This document shows positions 34,162 through 41,710 of a stretch of DNA of 64,000 bases, in pieces. The stretch is taken from the NCBI RefSeq assembly GCF_040676615.1, contig NZ_JBFAPI010000017.1:99502-163501 (forward strand), written 5' to 3'. The position numbers and the translations under genes were made by a program. The notes under the pieces were generated by a model. That model was not told the origin of the DNA, ran no database searches, and was given only the letters and a program-made list of their open reading frames with translations. The DNA comes from Asanoa sp040676615. Its GTDB lineage: Bacteria > Actinomycetota > Actinomycetes > Mycobacteriales > Micromonosporaceae. Each line of letters starts with the position of its first letter. Within the stretch, counting starts at the first letter, position 1.

Positions 34162-35262
34162 GTGGCCAACGACACGCTCGACGCGCTGCCTCTGGCCCCG
34201 CCGCCCCAACGCTCCACATACCTGGGCGACGGGCGGCTACGGGCCGCTATCGACACCACCCTCGCCGCGTTCCTCCGGGACGAATGCACCACCCTCGAGT
34301 CCACCGACCACGCCCTGCGCCCGTTCGGGGCCCTGGCCCGCGACAGCGTGCTGGCCGGCGGCAAGCGGCTGCGGCCGACGTTCGCACACTGGGGCTGGCG
34401 TGGCGTCGCCGGTCCCGGGCCCGCCGTCGACCCGGTGCTGCCCGCCTTCGCCGCCCTCGAGTTGCTGCACGCGTTCGCGCTGATCCACGACGACGTGATG
34501 GACGGCTCGCTGACCCGGCGCGGCCGGCCGACGGCACACCAGGTGCTCGCGGCACAGCACACCCACGCGGGGCGGGTCGGCCCGGCGGACCGGTTCGGCT
34601 CGGCCGGCGCCGTGCTGGTCGGTGACCTCTGCCTGGTCTGGGCCGATCGGTTGCTGGCCAAGGCCGACGTGCCCGCAGCCGCGCTGCTGGCTGCCCGCCG
34701 CTGCTATGACGAGATGCGGGTCGAAGCGATCGCCGGGCAATACCTCGACGTGCTCGGCGACGCCGAGCCCGATCGCTGGTCGGTCGATCGGGCGCTGCGG
34801 GTGGCCCGGCTGAAGACGGCGAGCTACACGGTGACCCGGCCGTTGCTGTTCGGAGCGGCGCTCACCGGCGGCGGTGCGGCGGTCGCCGAGTCCTACCAGC
34901 GCTACGGCGACGCGGTCGGCGAGGCGTTCCAACTCCGCGACGACCTGCTCGGCGTGTTCGGCGACCCGGCCGAGACCGGCAAGCCGGCCGGCGACGACCT
35001 GCGCACCGGCAAACCGACCGTGTTGCTGCTGCTCGCCCGGCGCCTGGCCAACCCGGCACAGCAGGCGGAGCTGGCCCGTCCACGCGAAATCGACCGCGTT
35101 GCGGAGATCGTCGCCGATACTGGCGCGGTGGCCATGGTCGACGCCATGATCGACAATCGGATCAGTGCCGCTCTGACCGCGCTGGACGGGGCACCGGTCG
35201 ACGGCTCGACCCGGGCCGCGCTGGGTGCGCTGGCGGTGGCGGCCACGCAACGGCGATCGTGA
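34162..35262 (+). CDS. crtE: Geranylgeranyl diphosphate synthase (polyprenyl synthetase)
   Basis: The protein has 366 residues with a GTG start at 34162 and no ribosome site, fitting leaderless translation. Seen: AGGKRLRPTFAHWGW, the first aspartate-rich motif LIHDDVMDGSLTRRGRPT, EAIAGQYLDVLGDAEP, and the second QLRDDLLGVFGDPAETGKPAGDDL. It belongs to the trans-prenyltransferases that extend farnesyl or smaller diphosphates to C20 or longer. In this cluster it supplies GGPP to CrtB. The C-terminal region is somewhat diverged (IDNRISAALTAL). Confidence 0.92.
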   Translation: MANDTLDALPLAPPPQRSTYLGDGRLRAAIDTTLAAFLRDECTTLESTDHALRPFGALARDSVLAGGKRLRPTFAHWGWRGVAGPGPAVDPVLPAFAALELLHAFALIHDDVMDGSLTRRGRPTAHQVLAAQHTHAGRVGPADRFGSAGAVLVGDLCLVWADRLLAKADVPAAALLAARRCYDEMRVEAIAGQYLDVLGDAEPDRWSVDRALRVARLKTASYTVTRPLLFGAALTGGGAAVAESYQRYGDAVGEAFQLRDDLLGVFGDPAETGKPAGDDLRTGKPTVLLLLARRLANPAQQAELARPREIDRVAEIVADTGAVAMVDAMIDNRISAALTALDGAPVDGSTRAALGALAVAATQRRS

Positions 35263-35284
35263 CGGCTAACTTCAGGAGGTGGGC

Positions 35285-36763
35285 GTGCGAACCGTAACCG
35301 GACCGACCGACCGCGTCGTCGTGGTCGGCGCGGGCCTTGGTGGGCTGGCCGCCGCCCTGCACCTCGCCGGTGCCGGCCGCCAGGTCACGATCCTCGAGCG
35401 CGAGGCGGTCCCGGGCGGCCGCGCCGGGCGACTCAGCCTCGACGGCTACGAGTTCGACACCGGGCCGACCGTGTTGACCATGCCCGACCTGATCGCCGAG
35501 GCGCTGGCCGCGGTGGGCGAGGAACTCGGCGACTGGCTGGAGTTGATCCCCCTCGACCCGGCCTACCGGGCCCACTACCCCGACGGCTCGACCCTCGACG
35601 TGATCACCGACACCGTGCGGATGGCCGCCGAGATCTCCCGCGTCTGCGGACCGCGCGAGGCCGACGGCTATCTGCGGTTCGTCGAGTTCGCGCGCAACCT
35701 GTGGCGGCTCGAGCGTGACGACTTCATCGCCCGCAACTTCGACGCCCCGACCGACCTGCTGACCGGCAACCTGCTGCGGCTCTTCGCCACCGGCGCCTTC
35801 CGCCGCCTGCAGACCAAGGTCAACCAGTTCTTCCGCGACCCGCGTACCCGCCGGATCTTCTCTTTCCAGGCCATGTACGCCGGCCTCGCGCCACAGGACG
35901 CGCTGGCGATCTACGCGGTGATCGCCTACCTCGACTCGGTCGCCGGCGTGTTCTACCCGCGCGGCGGCATCTACGCCGTGCCGCGTGCCCTGGCCGGCGC
36001 CGCCGAGAAGCACGGCGTGCAGATCCGCTACGGCTGCGCGGTGACGCGGGTGGAGACCGCTGGCGGCCGGGCGGTCGCCGTGCACACCGCCACCGGCGAG
36101 CGGATCCCGGCCGACGTGGTGGTGCTCAACCCCGACCTGCCCGTCGCGGCCGCGGAGTTGCTCGGCGAGTCGGTGCGCCCGCTTCGCTACTCGCCCTCCG
36201 CCGTCGTCCTGCACATCGGATCCAGCCAGGGGTACGAGCGGATCGCGCACCACAACATCCACTTCGGCCGGGCCTGGCGGCGTACGTTCGCCGAGATCAT
36301 CGACCGGGGCGCGCTGATGTCCGACCCGTCGCTGCTGGTCACCAACCCGAGCCGCACCGAGCCGACGGTGGCGCCCGCCGGCCGGCACAGCTACTACGTG
36401 CTGGCGCCGGTGCCCAACCTCGACCGGGCGCCACTGGACTGGCGCGGCCCGCTCGGCCGCCGCTACGCCGACGAGCTGATGGCCACGCTGGAAAAGCGCG
36501 GCTACCACGGGTTCGCCGCCGGCGTCGAAGTTTCCCGTGTGGTCACCCCAGCCGACTGGGCGGCCGCCGGGATGGCCGCGGGCACCCCGTTCGCGGCCGC
36601 GCACAGCTTGTTCCAGACCGGGCCGTTCCGCCCGGGCAACCTGCACCCCGCATTGTCCAATGTGGTTTTCGTCGGTTCCGGCACCCAGCCGGGCGTCGGC
36701 GTGCCGATGGTGCTCATCTCCGGCAAGCTCGCCGCTGACCGGATCGTCGGAGGACTGACATGA
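35285..36763 (+). CDS. crtI: Phytoene desaturase
   Basis: The protein has 492 residues from GTG 35285, chosen because it stands 5 bases after GGAGG (35275-35279); GTG 35279 overlaps the site itself. Seen: the FAD fold DRVVVVGAGLGGLAAALHLAG, GGRAGRLSLDGYEFDTGPTV (family signature), VFYPRGGIYAVPRALAGAAE and the C-terminal FVGSGTQPGVGVPMVLISGKLAADRI. Known: converts phytoene stepwise to neurosporene or lycopene. No lycopene cyclase (crtY) or later carotenoid gene is in the window. It overlaps idi by 4 bases. Confidence 0.95.
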   Translation: MRTVTGPTDRVVVVGAGLGGLAAALHLAGAGRQVTILEREAVPGGRAGRLSLDGYEFDTGPTVLTMPDLIAEALAAVGEELGDWLELIPLDPAYRAHYPDGSTLDVITDTVRMAAEISRVCGPREADGYLRFVEFARNLWRLERDDFIARNFDAPTDLLTGNLLRLFATGAFRRLQTKVNQFFRDPRTRRIFSFQAMYAGLAPQDALAIYAVIAYLDSVAGVFYPRGGIYAVPRALAGAAEKHGVQIRYGCAVTRVETAGGRAVAVHTATGERIPADVVVLNPDLPVAAAELLGESVRPLRYSPSAVVLHIGSSQGYERIAHHNIHFGRAWRRTFAEIIDRGALMSDPSLLVTNPSRTEPTVAPAGRHSYYVLAPVPNLDRAPLDWRGPLGRRYADELMATLEKRGYHGFAAGVEVSRVVTPADWAAAGMAAGTPFAAAHSLFQTGPFRPGNLHPALSNVVFVGSGTQPGVGVPMVLISGKLAADRIVGGLT

Positions 36764-37374
36764 CCGACTCTCGCGAACGACACCTCGTCGAACTCGTGGA
36801 CGACGCCGGCCTGCCGATCGGCAGCGAGACCGTCGAGGTGGCACACCAGCGCCCCGGTCAACTGCACCGGGCGTTCTCGGTGGTGCTGATGGACCCTGAT
36901 GGGCGGGTCCTGCTGCAGCGCCGGGCGGCGGTGAAGACGCGCTTCCCGATGCGCTGGGCCAACACCTGTTGCGGCCACCCGGCGCCGGGCGAGGAGCTGG
37001 CGATCTCGGCCAACCGCCGGCTCAAGGAAGAACTCGGCGCGACGCCGGTCGCGCTGGCCGAGATCGGTGTCTACGTCTACTACGCCGAAGACCCCGCGAC
37101 CGGCCGGGTCGAGTGGGAATACGACCACGTGCTGCTCGGCCGGGTGTCCGGCGACGAGCCACTGCTGCCAGACCCCGACGAGGTCGCGGAGCTCGACTGG
37201 GTCGATCCCGAGGTGCTGCCCCGGGCGATCCGAGCCGAGCCCACGCTCTACTCACCCTGGCTGGCGGGGGTGATCAACCAGGTCGCCGCGTTCCAGCGGT
37301 CCGGCGCCGTGGGCGCGGCCGCGGCACCGGCAGACGCCGACGGCGACGCGGCGGAGCGGTCAGGTGGCCGATGA
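36760..37374 (+). CDS. idi: Isopentenyl-diphosphate delta-isomerase, type 1
   Basis: The protein has 204 residues with an ATG overlapping the crtI stop. Seen: FSVVLMDPDGRVLLQRR, MRWANTCCGHPAPGE with the catalytic Cys just before GHP (Cys71), the Nudix-like RRLKEELGATP, and VEWEYDHVLLG with the catalytic Glu (Glu120). Known: interconverts IPP and DMAPP in the cytoplasm, supplying the starter for CrtE. An Ala/Asp-rich tail of about 25 residues is extra. It overlaps litR by 11 bases. Confidence 0.95.
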   Translation: MTDSRERHLVELVDDAGLPIGSETVEVAHQRPGQLHRAFSVVLMDPDGRVLLQRRAAVKTRFPMRWANTCCGHPAPGEELAISANRRLKEELGATPVALAEIGVYVYYAEDPATGRVEWEYDHVLLGRVSGDEPLLPDPDEVAELDWVDPEVLPRAIRAEPTLYSPWLAGVINQVAAFQRSGAVGAAAAPADADGDAAERSGGR

Positions 37375-38287
37375 GGGCCTGAGCGCCGGGGCTGTCGCGC
37401 GCCGCCTCGGTGTCGCGGTCACCACGCTGCGCACCTGGCACCAGCGCTACGGGCTGGGGCCGAGCAGCCACGTGCCCGGGCACCACCGTCGCTACACCGT
37501 CGAAGACCTGTCCCGGCTCGAGGTGATGCGCCGGCTGACCGCCGAGGGCATCGCGCCGGCCGAAGCCGCTCGCTGGGCCCGGTACGCACCCGACGTCCCG
37601 CCGGCGCCTCCTGCGCCGGCGGCCCGGCCGGCCCGCGACGGCGGCGGGTTCGCCATCCCGGTCGGCCGCGCCGGGCCGACCGCGCGCGGCCTGGCCCGCG
37701 CGGCGATCCGGCTCGACGTCGACGCGATGCGCGAGATCATGTCGCGGGCCGTCGCCGAGCAGGGTGTCGTGTCAGCGTGGGACGAGGTGCTGCGCCCGGT
37801 GCTGGCCGGCATCGGCGAGCGGCACATGGCGACCAAGCGGCTGATCGAGGTCGAGCACCTGTTCACCCGCACCGCGACCGAGGTCTTCGCGGCCGTGCCG
37901 AGGCCGCGCGAGGCCGAGCCGCCGCGGATCCTGCTCGCCTGCGCCGACGAGGAACAGCACAGCCTGCCGCTGGAGGCGATGGCCGCCGCGCTGGCGACCG
38001 CCGGGGTCGCGAGCCGGTTGCTCGGCGCCCGGGTGCCGTCGGTGGCGTTGGCCGACGCGGTCGACCGTACCGGTCCCGATGTGGTCATGATCTGGTCGCA
38101 CGCACCCGACACCGCCGACCCGGCGCAACTCGTCGTGCTGCAGGACGCGCCACGCCGACCGGTGCTGATCCTGGCCGGCGGTCCAGGATGGTCGGTCGAA
38201 ACGCTGCCCTCCGGGGTGGTCGCGCCGGCGAGCCTCGCCGAAGCGGTCCAACTCGCCCAAACGTGGGCGCGAAGGTCTCTCGGATAG
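37364..38287 (+). CDS. litR: LitR/CarH-like MerR-family regulator with B12-binding domain
   Basis: The protein has 307 residues. Seen: a MerR helix-turn-helix (LSAGAVARRLGVAVTTLRTW to RRYTVEDLSRLEVMRRL, residues 6-60); a Pro/Ala linker; a helical cap domain (WDEVLRPVLAGIGERHMATK) with the EH pair (Glu164, His165); and a Rossmann domain with ACADEEQHSLPLE, where His199 fits the lower axial cobalamin ligand. Known: such proteins use adenosylcobalamin as a light sensor and repress crt genes in the dark. At ten residues before EH, CarH has a Trp that packs on the adenosyl group; here it is His154. As last gene of crtE-crtI-idi-litR it is autoregulated in all likelihood. Confidence 0.88.
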   Translation: MADEGLSAGAVARRLGVAVTTLRTWHQRYGLGPSSHVPGHHRRYTVEDLSRLEVMRRLTAEGIAPAEAARWARYAPDVPPAPPAPAARPARDGGGFAIPVGRAGPTARGLARAAIRLDVDAMREIMSRAVAEQGVVSAWDEVLRPVLAGIGERHMATKRLIEVEHLFTRTATEVFAAVPRPREAEPPRILLACADEEQHSLPLEAMAAALATAGVASRLLGARVPSVALADAVDRTGPDVVMIWSHAPDTADPAQLVVLQDAPRRPVLILAGGPGWSVETLPSGVVAPASLAEAVQLAQTWARRSLG

Positions 38288-38389
38288 TCGTATACCGGGC
38301 CGAGGTCCGCTACCGTGTGTGCGGTCCTCGCCGGCGTGGGCCGGCGCCCCTTGGGAGCACGCCCCCGCTCCCGCCCCGGGAGTCAGACG

Positions 38390-39211
38390 ATGTCGAGACG
38401 CGTCGCGGTCGCTGCCGCGCTGGTCGTCCTCACGCTGCTGGTGGGCTCGCGCTGGACCACCAACCGCTCGGCCGTGCTGGCCAATCAGCGCGGCACGGTC
38501 GCGGCCAGCCCGTCGGCAGTGCACACGACCGAGCCGGCGCCGTCACCTTCGGTATCCGCCCCACCGCCCGACGTGGTCGTCGCGCCCAAACCCAAGCCGA
38601 AGCCCAAGCCGGCCGGCAGCGGCCCGTTCGGCAGCATGAAGCTGACCGGCCGCAAGCAGGTCGCGCTCACCTTCGACGACGGCCCGCACCCGATGTGGAC
38701 ACCGAAGGTGCTCGACCGGCTCAAGGCCGCACACGTGAAGGCGACGTTCTGCGTGGTCGGCTCGCAGGTCAGGAAATACCCCGACCTGGTGAAGCGGATC
38801 GTCCGCGAGGGGCACACGCTCTGCAACCACAGCTGGAACCACGAACTCGACCTCGGCAAGCGCCCGGTCAACGAGATCAAGGCCAACCTCGAGGCGACCA
38901 ACCGCGCGATCCGCAAGGCCGTGCCCAACGCGAAGATCCGCTACTTCCGCCAGCCCGGCGGCGAATGGACCGCCAACGTGGTCAAGGTCGCCGGTTCGCT
39001 GGGCATGCTCCCGCTCGGCTGGGACGTCGATCCGCGCGACTGGGAGATCTCCGACGCGAAACTCATCGGCTCCCGAGTGATCTCGCACTCACGTGCCGGC
39101 TCGATCATCCTGATGCACGACGGCGGCGGTGACCGGAACGGCACGCTCGTCGCGTGCCCAGGAGTGATCAAGAACCTGCGCAGCCGGTACGGCATCACCC
39201 AGCTGCGCTGA
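38390..39211 (+). CDS. Secreted/anchored polysaccharide deacetylase (NodB, CE4)
   Basis: The protein has 273 residues. ATG 38390 stands 7 bases after GGGAG; the longer frame from 38315 lacks a ribosome site. Seen: a hydrophobic N-terminal segment (AAALVVLTLLVGS) that may stay as an anchor; a Pro/Lys linker (KPKPKPKP); then the NodB domain with TFDDGPH (metal and catalytic Asp), HSWNH (metal His pair), RYFRQPGGEW, and ILMHDGGGDR with the last catalytic His. Known role: de-N-acetylation of chitooligosaccharide or peptidoglycan. All motif residues are present. It is followed by the tRNA cluster. Confidence 0.9.
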   Translation: MSRRVAVAAALVVLTLLVGSRWTTNRSAVLANQRGTVAASPSAVHTTEPAPSPSVSAPPPDVVVAPKPKPKPKPAGSGPFGSMKLTGRKQVALTFDDGPHPMWTPKVLDRLKAAHVKATFCVVGSQVRKYPDLVKRIVREGHTLCNHSWNHELDLGKRPVNEIKANLEATNRAIRKAVPNAKIRYFRQPGGEWTANVVKVAGSLGMLPLGWDVDPRDWEISDAKLIGSRVISHSRAGSIILMHDGGGDRNGTLVACPGVIKNLRSRYGITQLR

Positions 39212-39254
39212 GCGGGTGGGGTTTGGGCGGGTTTGCGGTACCGGTGGTACCGGC

Positions 39255-39284
39255 TTGGTGAGGGAGACAGGCATCGCGTATGCT
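39255..39284 (+). promoter_or_regulatory. Candidate promoter of the tRNA cluster
   Basis: TTGGTG (39255-39260) and TATGCT (39279-39284) are 18 bases apart, about 80 bases upstream of tRNA-Glu. Confidence 0.4.
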
Positions 39285-39365
39285 TTCGAAGCCTCCGGCG
39301 GGTCCGGATGGGAGCACTGCCGCCAGATTCGCGCCTGGATCCACATGTGCGATGATTGCGGGGCC

Positions 39366-39438
39366 GCCCTCATCGTCTAGCGGCCCAGGACGCCGCCCTT
39401 TCAAGGCGGTAGCACGGGTTCGAATCCCGTTGGGGGCA
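39366..39438 (+). tRNA. tRNA-Glu (anticodon TTC)
   Basis: 73 nt. A 7-bp acceptor stem closes with one T-G wobble pair. The anticodon loop CTTTCAA has TTC at 39400-39402, and the T arm is GGGTTCGAATCCC. The discriminator base is A39438; CCA is not encoded. Confidence 0.96.
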
Positions 39439-39446
39439 CGGAAAGA

Positions 39447-39464
39447 CCCCGGCTTCGGCCGGGG
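39447..39464 (+). terminator. UUCG-tetraloop hairpin between tRNA-Glu and tRNA-Asp
   Basis: CCCCGGC-TTCG-GCCGGGG is a 7-bp perfect stem closed by C-G on a TTCG loop, a very stable type. It may be a processing or attenuation element between the two tRNAs. Confidence 0.6.
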
Positions 39465-39475
39465 AGCACGAGCAA

Positions 39476-39549
39476 GGTCCTGTGGAGCAGTTGGAGTGCT
39501 CGCCGCCCTGTCAAGGCGGAGGTCGCGGGTTCAAGTCCCGTCAGGACCG
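39476..39549 (+). tRNA. tRNA-Asp (anticodon GTC)
   Basis: 74 nt. The acceptor GGTCCTG pairs perfectly with CAGGACC. The anticodon GTC lies at 39510-39512, and the T arm is GGGTTCAAGTCCC. The discriminator is G39549, as expected for tRNA-Asp. Confidence 0.96.
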
Positions 39550-39561
39550 CGTTGTCACCAC

Positions 39562-39638
39562 GGCCAGGTAGCTCAGTTGGTACGAGCGTCCGACTGAAAA
39601 TCGGAAGGTCGGCGGTTCGACCCCGCCCCTGGCCACCA
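39562..39638 (+). tRNA. tRNA-Phe (anticodon GAA)
   Basis: 77 nt including encoded CCA (39636-39638). The acceptor GGCCAGG pairs with CCTGGCC. The anticodon GAA is at 39596-39598 in the loop CTGAAAA, and the T arm is GCGGTTCGACCCCGC. Confidence 0.96.
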
Positions 39639-39662
39639 AGCCTCTCGCCGGGCTTTGAGCAC

Positions 39663-39691
39663 CGCCCACCTGCGGCTTCGCACGGTGGGCG
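39663..39691 (+). terminator. Terminator after the tRNA cluster
   Basis: A 12-bp stem (39663-39674 with 39679-39691, one bulged C at 39683) on a 4-base loop lies 25 bases after tRNA-Phe and is followed by a short T-rich stretch. Confidence 0.6.
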
Positions 39692-39747
39692 TGTTGCTTT
39701 CCCGAGGTTCTCCGCAAGCTCCGCGTTTGTCGCTTATAGTCGCCGAC

Positions 39748-39843
39748 GGAGGCGAGTGGGCGCCTGGTGGCCCTCCCGGTCTTCAAAACCGGCGTGATCC
39801 GGCATCCGGGTCAGGCGGGTTCGATTCCCGTACGCCTCCGCCA
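39748..39843 (+). tRNA. selC: Selenocysteine tRNA (anticodon TCA)
   Basis: 96 nt including encoded CCA. Seen: TCA anticodon at 39783-39785; a 7-bp acceptor GGAGGCG/CGCCTCC with an A-A mismatch at the eighth pair that bacterial tRNA-Sec usually forms; an extended D region; a long variable arm (CCGGCATCCGG type hairpin near 39799-39810); a T arm with GGGTTCGATTCCC; and discriminator G39840. The position directly before selA confirms the identity. A TATAGT at 39735-39740 just upstream could be its -10 element. Confidence 0.93.
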
Positions 39844-39870
39844 CCAACCTTCCCTGACCCGGGGGGCGCG

Positions 39871-41169
39871 ATGACCGATCCACGCCGGGCGACGCCGCGG
39901 GTCGACACGGTCCTCGCCGACCCGCGCCTGGTCGCCGCCGCCGAGCGCCTCGGCCACGGCCTGGTCCGCGCCGCGGTGAACCGGGCACTGGACGAGATCC
40001 GCTCCGGCCGTCTCCCGGCATCGGCCGCCGCCGACGTGGCGGTCGGCGCCCTGCCCGCGTCGCCCGCGGCGCTGCGGCCGGTCCTCAACGCGACCGGTGT
40101 CATCGTGCACACCAACCTCGGGCGTTCCGCCCTCTCACCGGCGGCGCTCGCGGCGGTCACCGACGCGGCCGGCTACACCGACGTGGAATTCGACCTTTCA
40201 TCGGGCGTACGCGCCCGGCGCGGCGCCGAGGTCCTCGCGGCACTGCGGGCCGCGGTCCCCGGCGCCGAGGCGGTGCACGTCGTCAACAACAACGCCGCCG
40301 CGCTGGCGCTGACGGTCTTCGCGCTGGCGGCCGGCCGCGAGGTCGTGATCAGCCGAGGCGAACTGATCGAGATCGGCGACGGCTTCCGCATCCCGGAGTT
40401 GCTCACCGCGGCCGGCGCGGTGCTGCGCGAGGTCGGCACCACCAACCGGACCCGGCTCGCCGACTACGCCGCGGCGATCGGCCCCGACACGGCGCTGGTG
40501 ATGCGCCTGCATCCGTCGAACTATCGGGTCACCGGCTTCACCGCGGCGCCCACCGTCGCCGAGTTGGCCTCCCTGAACCTGCCGGTGGTCTACGACATCG
40601 GTTCGGGCCTGCTGGCACCCGAGCCGTTGCTCCCCGACGAGCCGGACGCCGCCTCGGCCCTGGCCGCGGGGGCCTCCCTGGTCACGGCGAGCGGCGACAA
40701 GCTGCTGGGCGGCCCCCAGGCCGGCCTGATCTTCGGCCGCACCGACCTGGTGACGCGGATGGCCCGGCATCCGCTGGCGCGGGCGCTGCGCGTCGACAAG
40801 CTGACCCTGGCCGCGCTCGAGGCGACGGTACGCGGCCCGCTCCCGCCGACGACGGTGTCACTGCGTACCCCCGTGACGGCCCTACGCGAGCGGGCGCGGC
40901 GGCTCGCGTCGGCACTGACCGACGCGGCCATCGACGTCGAGGTGGTGGACGCCGGCTCCACGGTCGGCGGCGGCGGCGCGCCCGGGGTGGTGCTGCCGAG
41001 CGTCGCGCTGAGCCTGCCCACCGGCTACGCGGCGCTGCTCCGCCAGGGCGACCCACCGGTCGTCGGCCGGGTATCCGCGGGCCGCTGCCTGCTCGACCTG
41101 CGTACGGTGCCGCCGGCAGCCGACGACCACCTCCTGACGGCGCTCCTCGCGGCCGCCAAACAGCATTAG
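39871..41169 (+). CDS. selA: L-seryl-tRNA(Sec) selenium transferase
   Basis: The protein has 432 residues with ATG at 39871, 27 bases after the tRNA-Sec CCA; a GGGGGG stretch is a weak ribosome site. Seen: LNATGVIVHTNLGRSALS (family signature), VEFDLSSGVRARRG, VVNNNAAALALTVFALAAGREVVISRGELIEIGDGFRIPE, and the PLP-binding Lys277 in SGDKLLGGPQAGLIFG. Known reaction: converts seryl-tRNA(Sec) to selenocysteinyl-tRNA(Sec) using selenophosphate. The usual partner selB does not follow; the next genes are on the opposite strand. No selenoprotein gene was recognised in the window. Confidence 0.95.
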   Translation: MTDPRRATPRVDTVLADPRLVAAAERLGHGLVRAAVNRALDEIRSGRLPASAAADVAVGALPASPAALRPVLNATGVIVHTNLGRSALSPAALAAVTDAAGYTDVEFDLSSGVRARRGAEVLAALRAAVPGAEAVHVVNNNAAALALTVFALAAGREVVISRGELIEIGDGFRIPELLTAAGAVLREVGTTNRTRLADYAAAIGPDTALVMRLHPSNYRVTGFTAAPTVAELASLNLPVVYDIGSGLLAPEPLLPDEPDAASALAAGASLVTASGDKLLGGPQAGLIFGRTDLVTRMARHPLARALRVDKLTLAALEATVRGPLPPTTVSLRTPVTALRERARRLASALTDAAIDVEVVDAGSTVGGGGAPGVVLPSVALSLPTGYAALLRQGDPPVVGRVSAGRCLLDLRTVPPAADDHLLTALLAAAKQH

Positions 41170-41191
41170 GCCCGCCCCTCGCGGGCGGGCC
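41169..41191. terminator. Terminator after selA
   Basis: A perfect 9-bp stem (41169-41177 with 41183-41191) on a 5-base loop begins at the last base of the selA stop. It lies between convergent genes and can act on both strands. Confidence 0.75.
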
Positions 41192-41218
41192 CAATGTTCA
41201 GGCAGGGTGCGGCGGCGG

Positions 41219-41470
41219 TCAGGCGGCCGCCGGCGGGTGGCCGCCGTCGCCGTCGACGACCTCGTCAGGGGTGCCGTCTTCGTCGAGGTCGACCATGGTG
41301 ACGTCGACCTTGCCGTCGCCGTCGGTGTCGAACTGGAACAGGTCGGGCTTGCCGTCGCCGTCGGTGTCGACCACCCACACGTCGGTCTTGCCGTCGTTGT
41401 TGGCGTCTGCCGTCATCAGCTCGACGTGCTCGTCGCCGCGGGTCTCGACGACCTCTTCGGACTCGCTCAT
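41219..41470 (-). CDS. Asp-rich calcium-loop repeat protein (EF-hand/dockerin-like), 83 aa
   Basis: The start is ATG 41468-41470 with GAGGAGAT just upstream. Seen: an acidic N-terminus (SESEEVVETRGDEHVEL), then three or four tandem loops of about 14 residues with the pattern D-x-(D/N)-x-D-G-x-x-D: DANNDGKTD, DTDGDGKPD, DTDGDGKVD, DLDEDGTPD. Each loop supplies the oxygen ligands of an EF-hand or thrombospondin type 3 loop. There is no signal peptide and no membrane segment, so it is apparently cytoplasmic, or exported by an unseen route. It is a paralogue of the 42308 gene. Function unknown; calcium binding is inferred. Confidence 0.78.
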   Translation of the reverse strand: MSESEEVVETRGDEHVELMTADANNDGKTDVWVVDTDGDGKPDLFQFDTDGDGKVDVTMVDLDEDGTPDEVVDGDGGHPPAAA

Positions 41471-41600
41471 CGGATCTCCTCGCGCGGGTGCGGGTAGCGT
41501 TCCGGCACAACCTACGGCCACCGGCTCCCCACCGCGACTCGACGCTCGCACGCCACCCCCACACGCGCCACGGCGAGGGCCGGGTACCTGCTTCGCGCGC

Positions 41601-41636
41601 ACATGTTTTGGCATGTAGCTACACGCGAAAACATGT
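41601..41636. promoter_or_regulatory. 36-bp near-perfect palindrome
   Basis: The sequence is symmetric about 41618/41619. ACATGTTTT (41601-41609) pairs with AAAACATGT (41628-41636), GC (41611-41612) with GC (41625-41626), and TGTAG (41614-41618) with CTACA (41619-41623): 16 of 18 positions. It is AT-rich against a very GC-rich background and lies 131 bases upstream of the 41470 start. A candidate operator. Confidence 0.7.
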
Positions 41637-41710
41637 TGGCTCTGAGAAGGGCCCCCGACCACCCGTCACCCACGCCGCGGCGATTCGGCGACAGGCGCCG
41701 CAGACCTGAC

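Noticed and set aside
38288..38389. Riboswitch (c-di-AMP type) before the polysaccharide deacetylase
   Set aside because: The gap is only about 100 bases and I could not find the conserved elements of the ydaO class.
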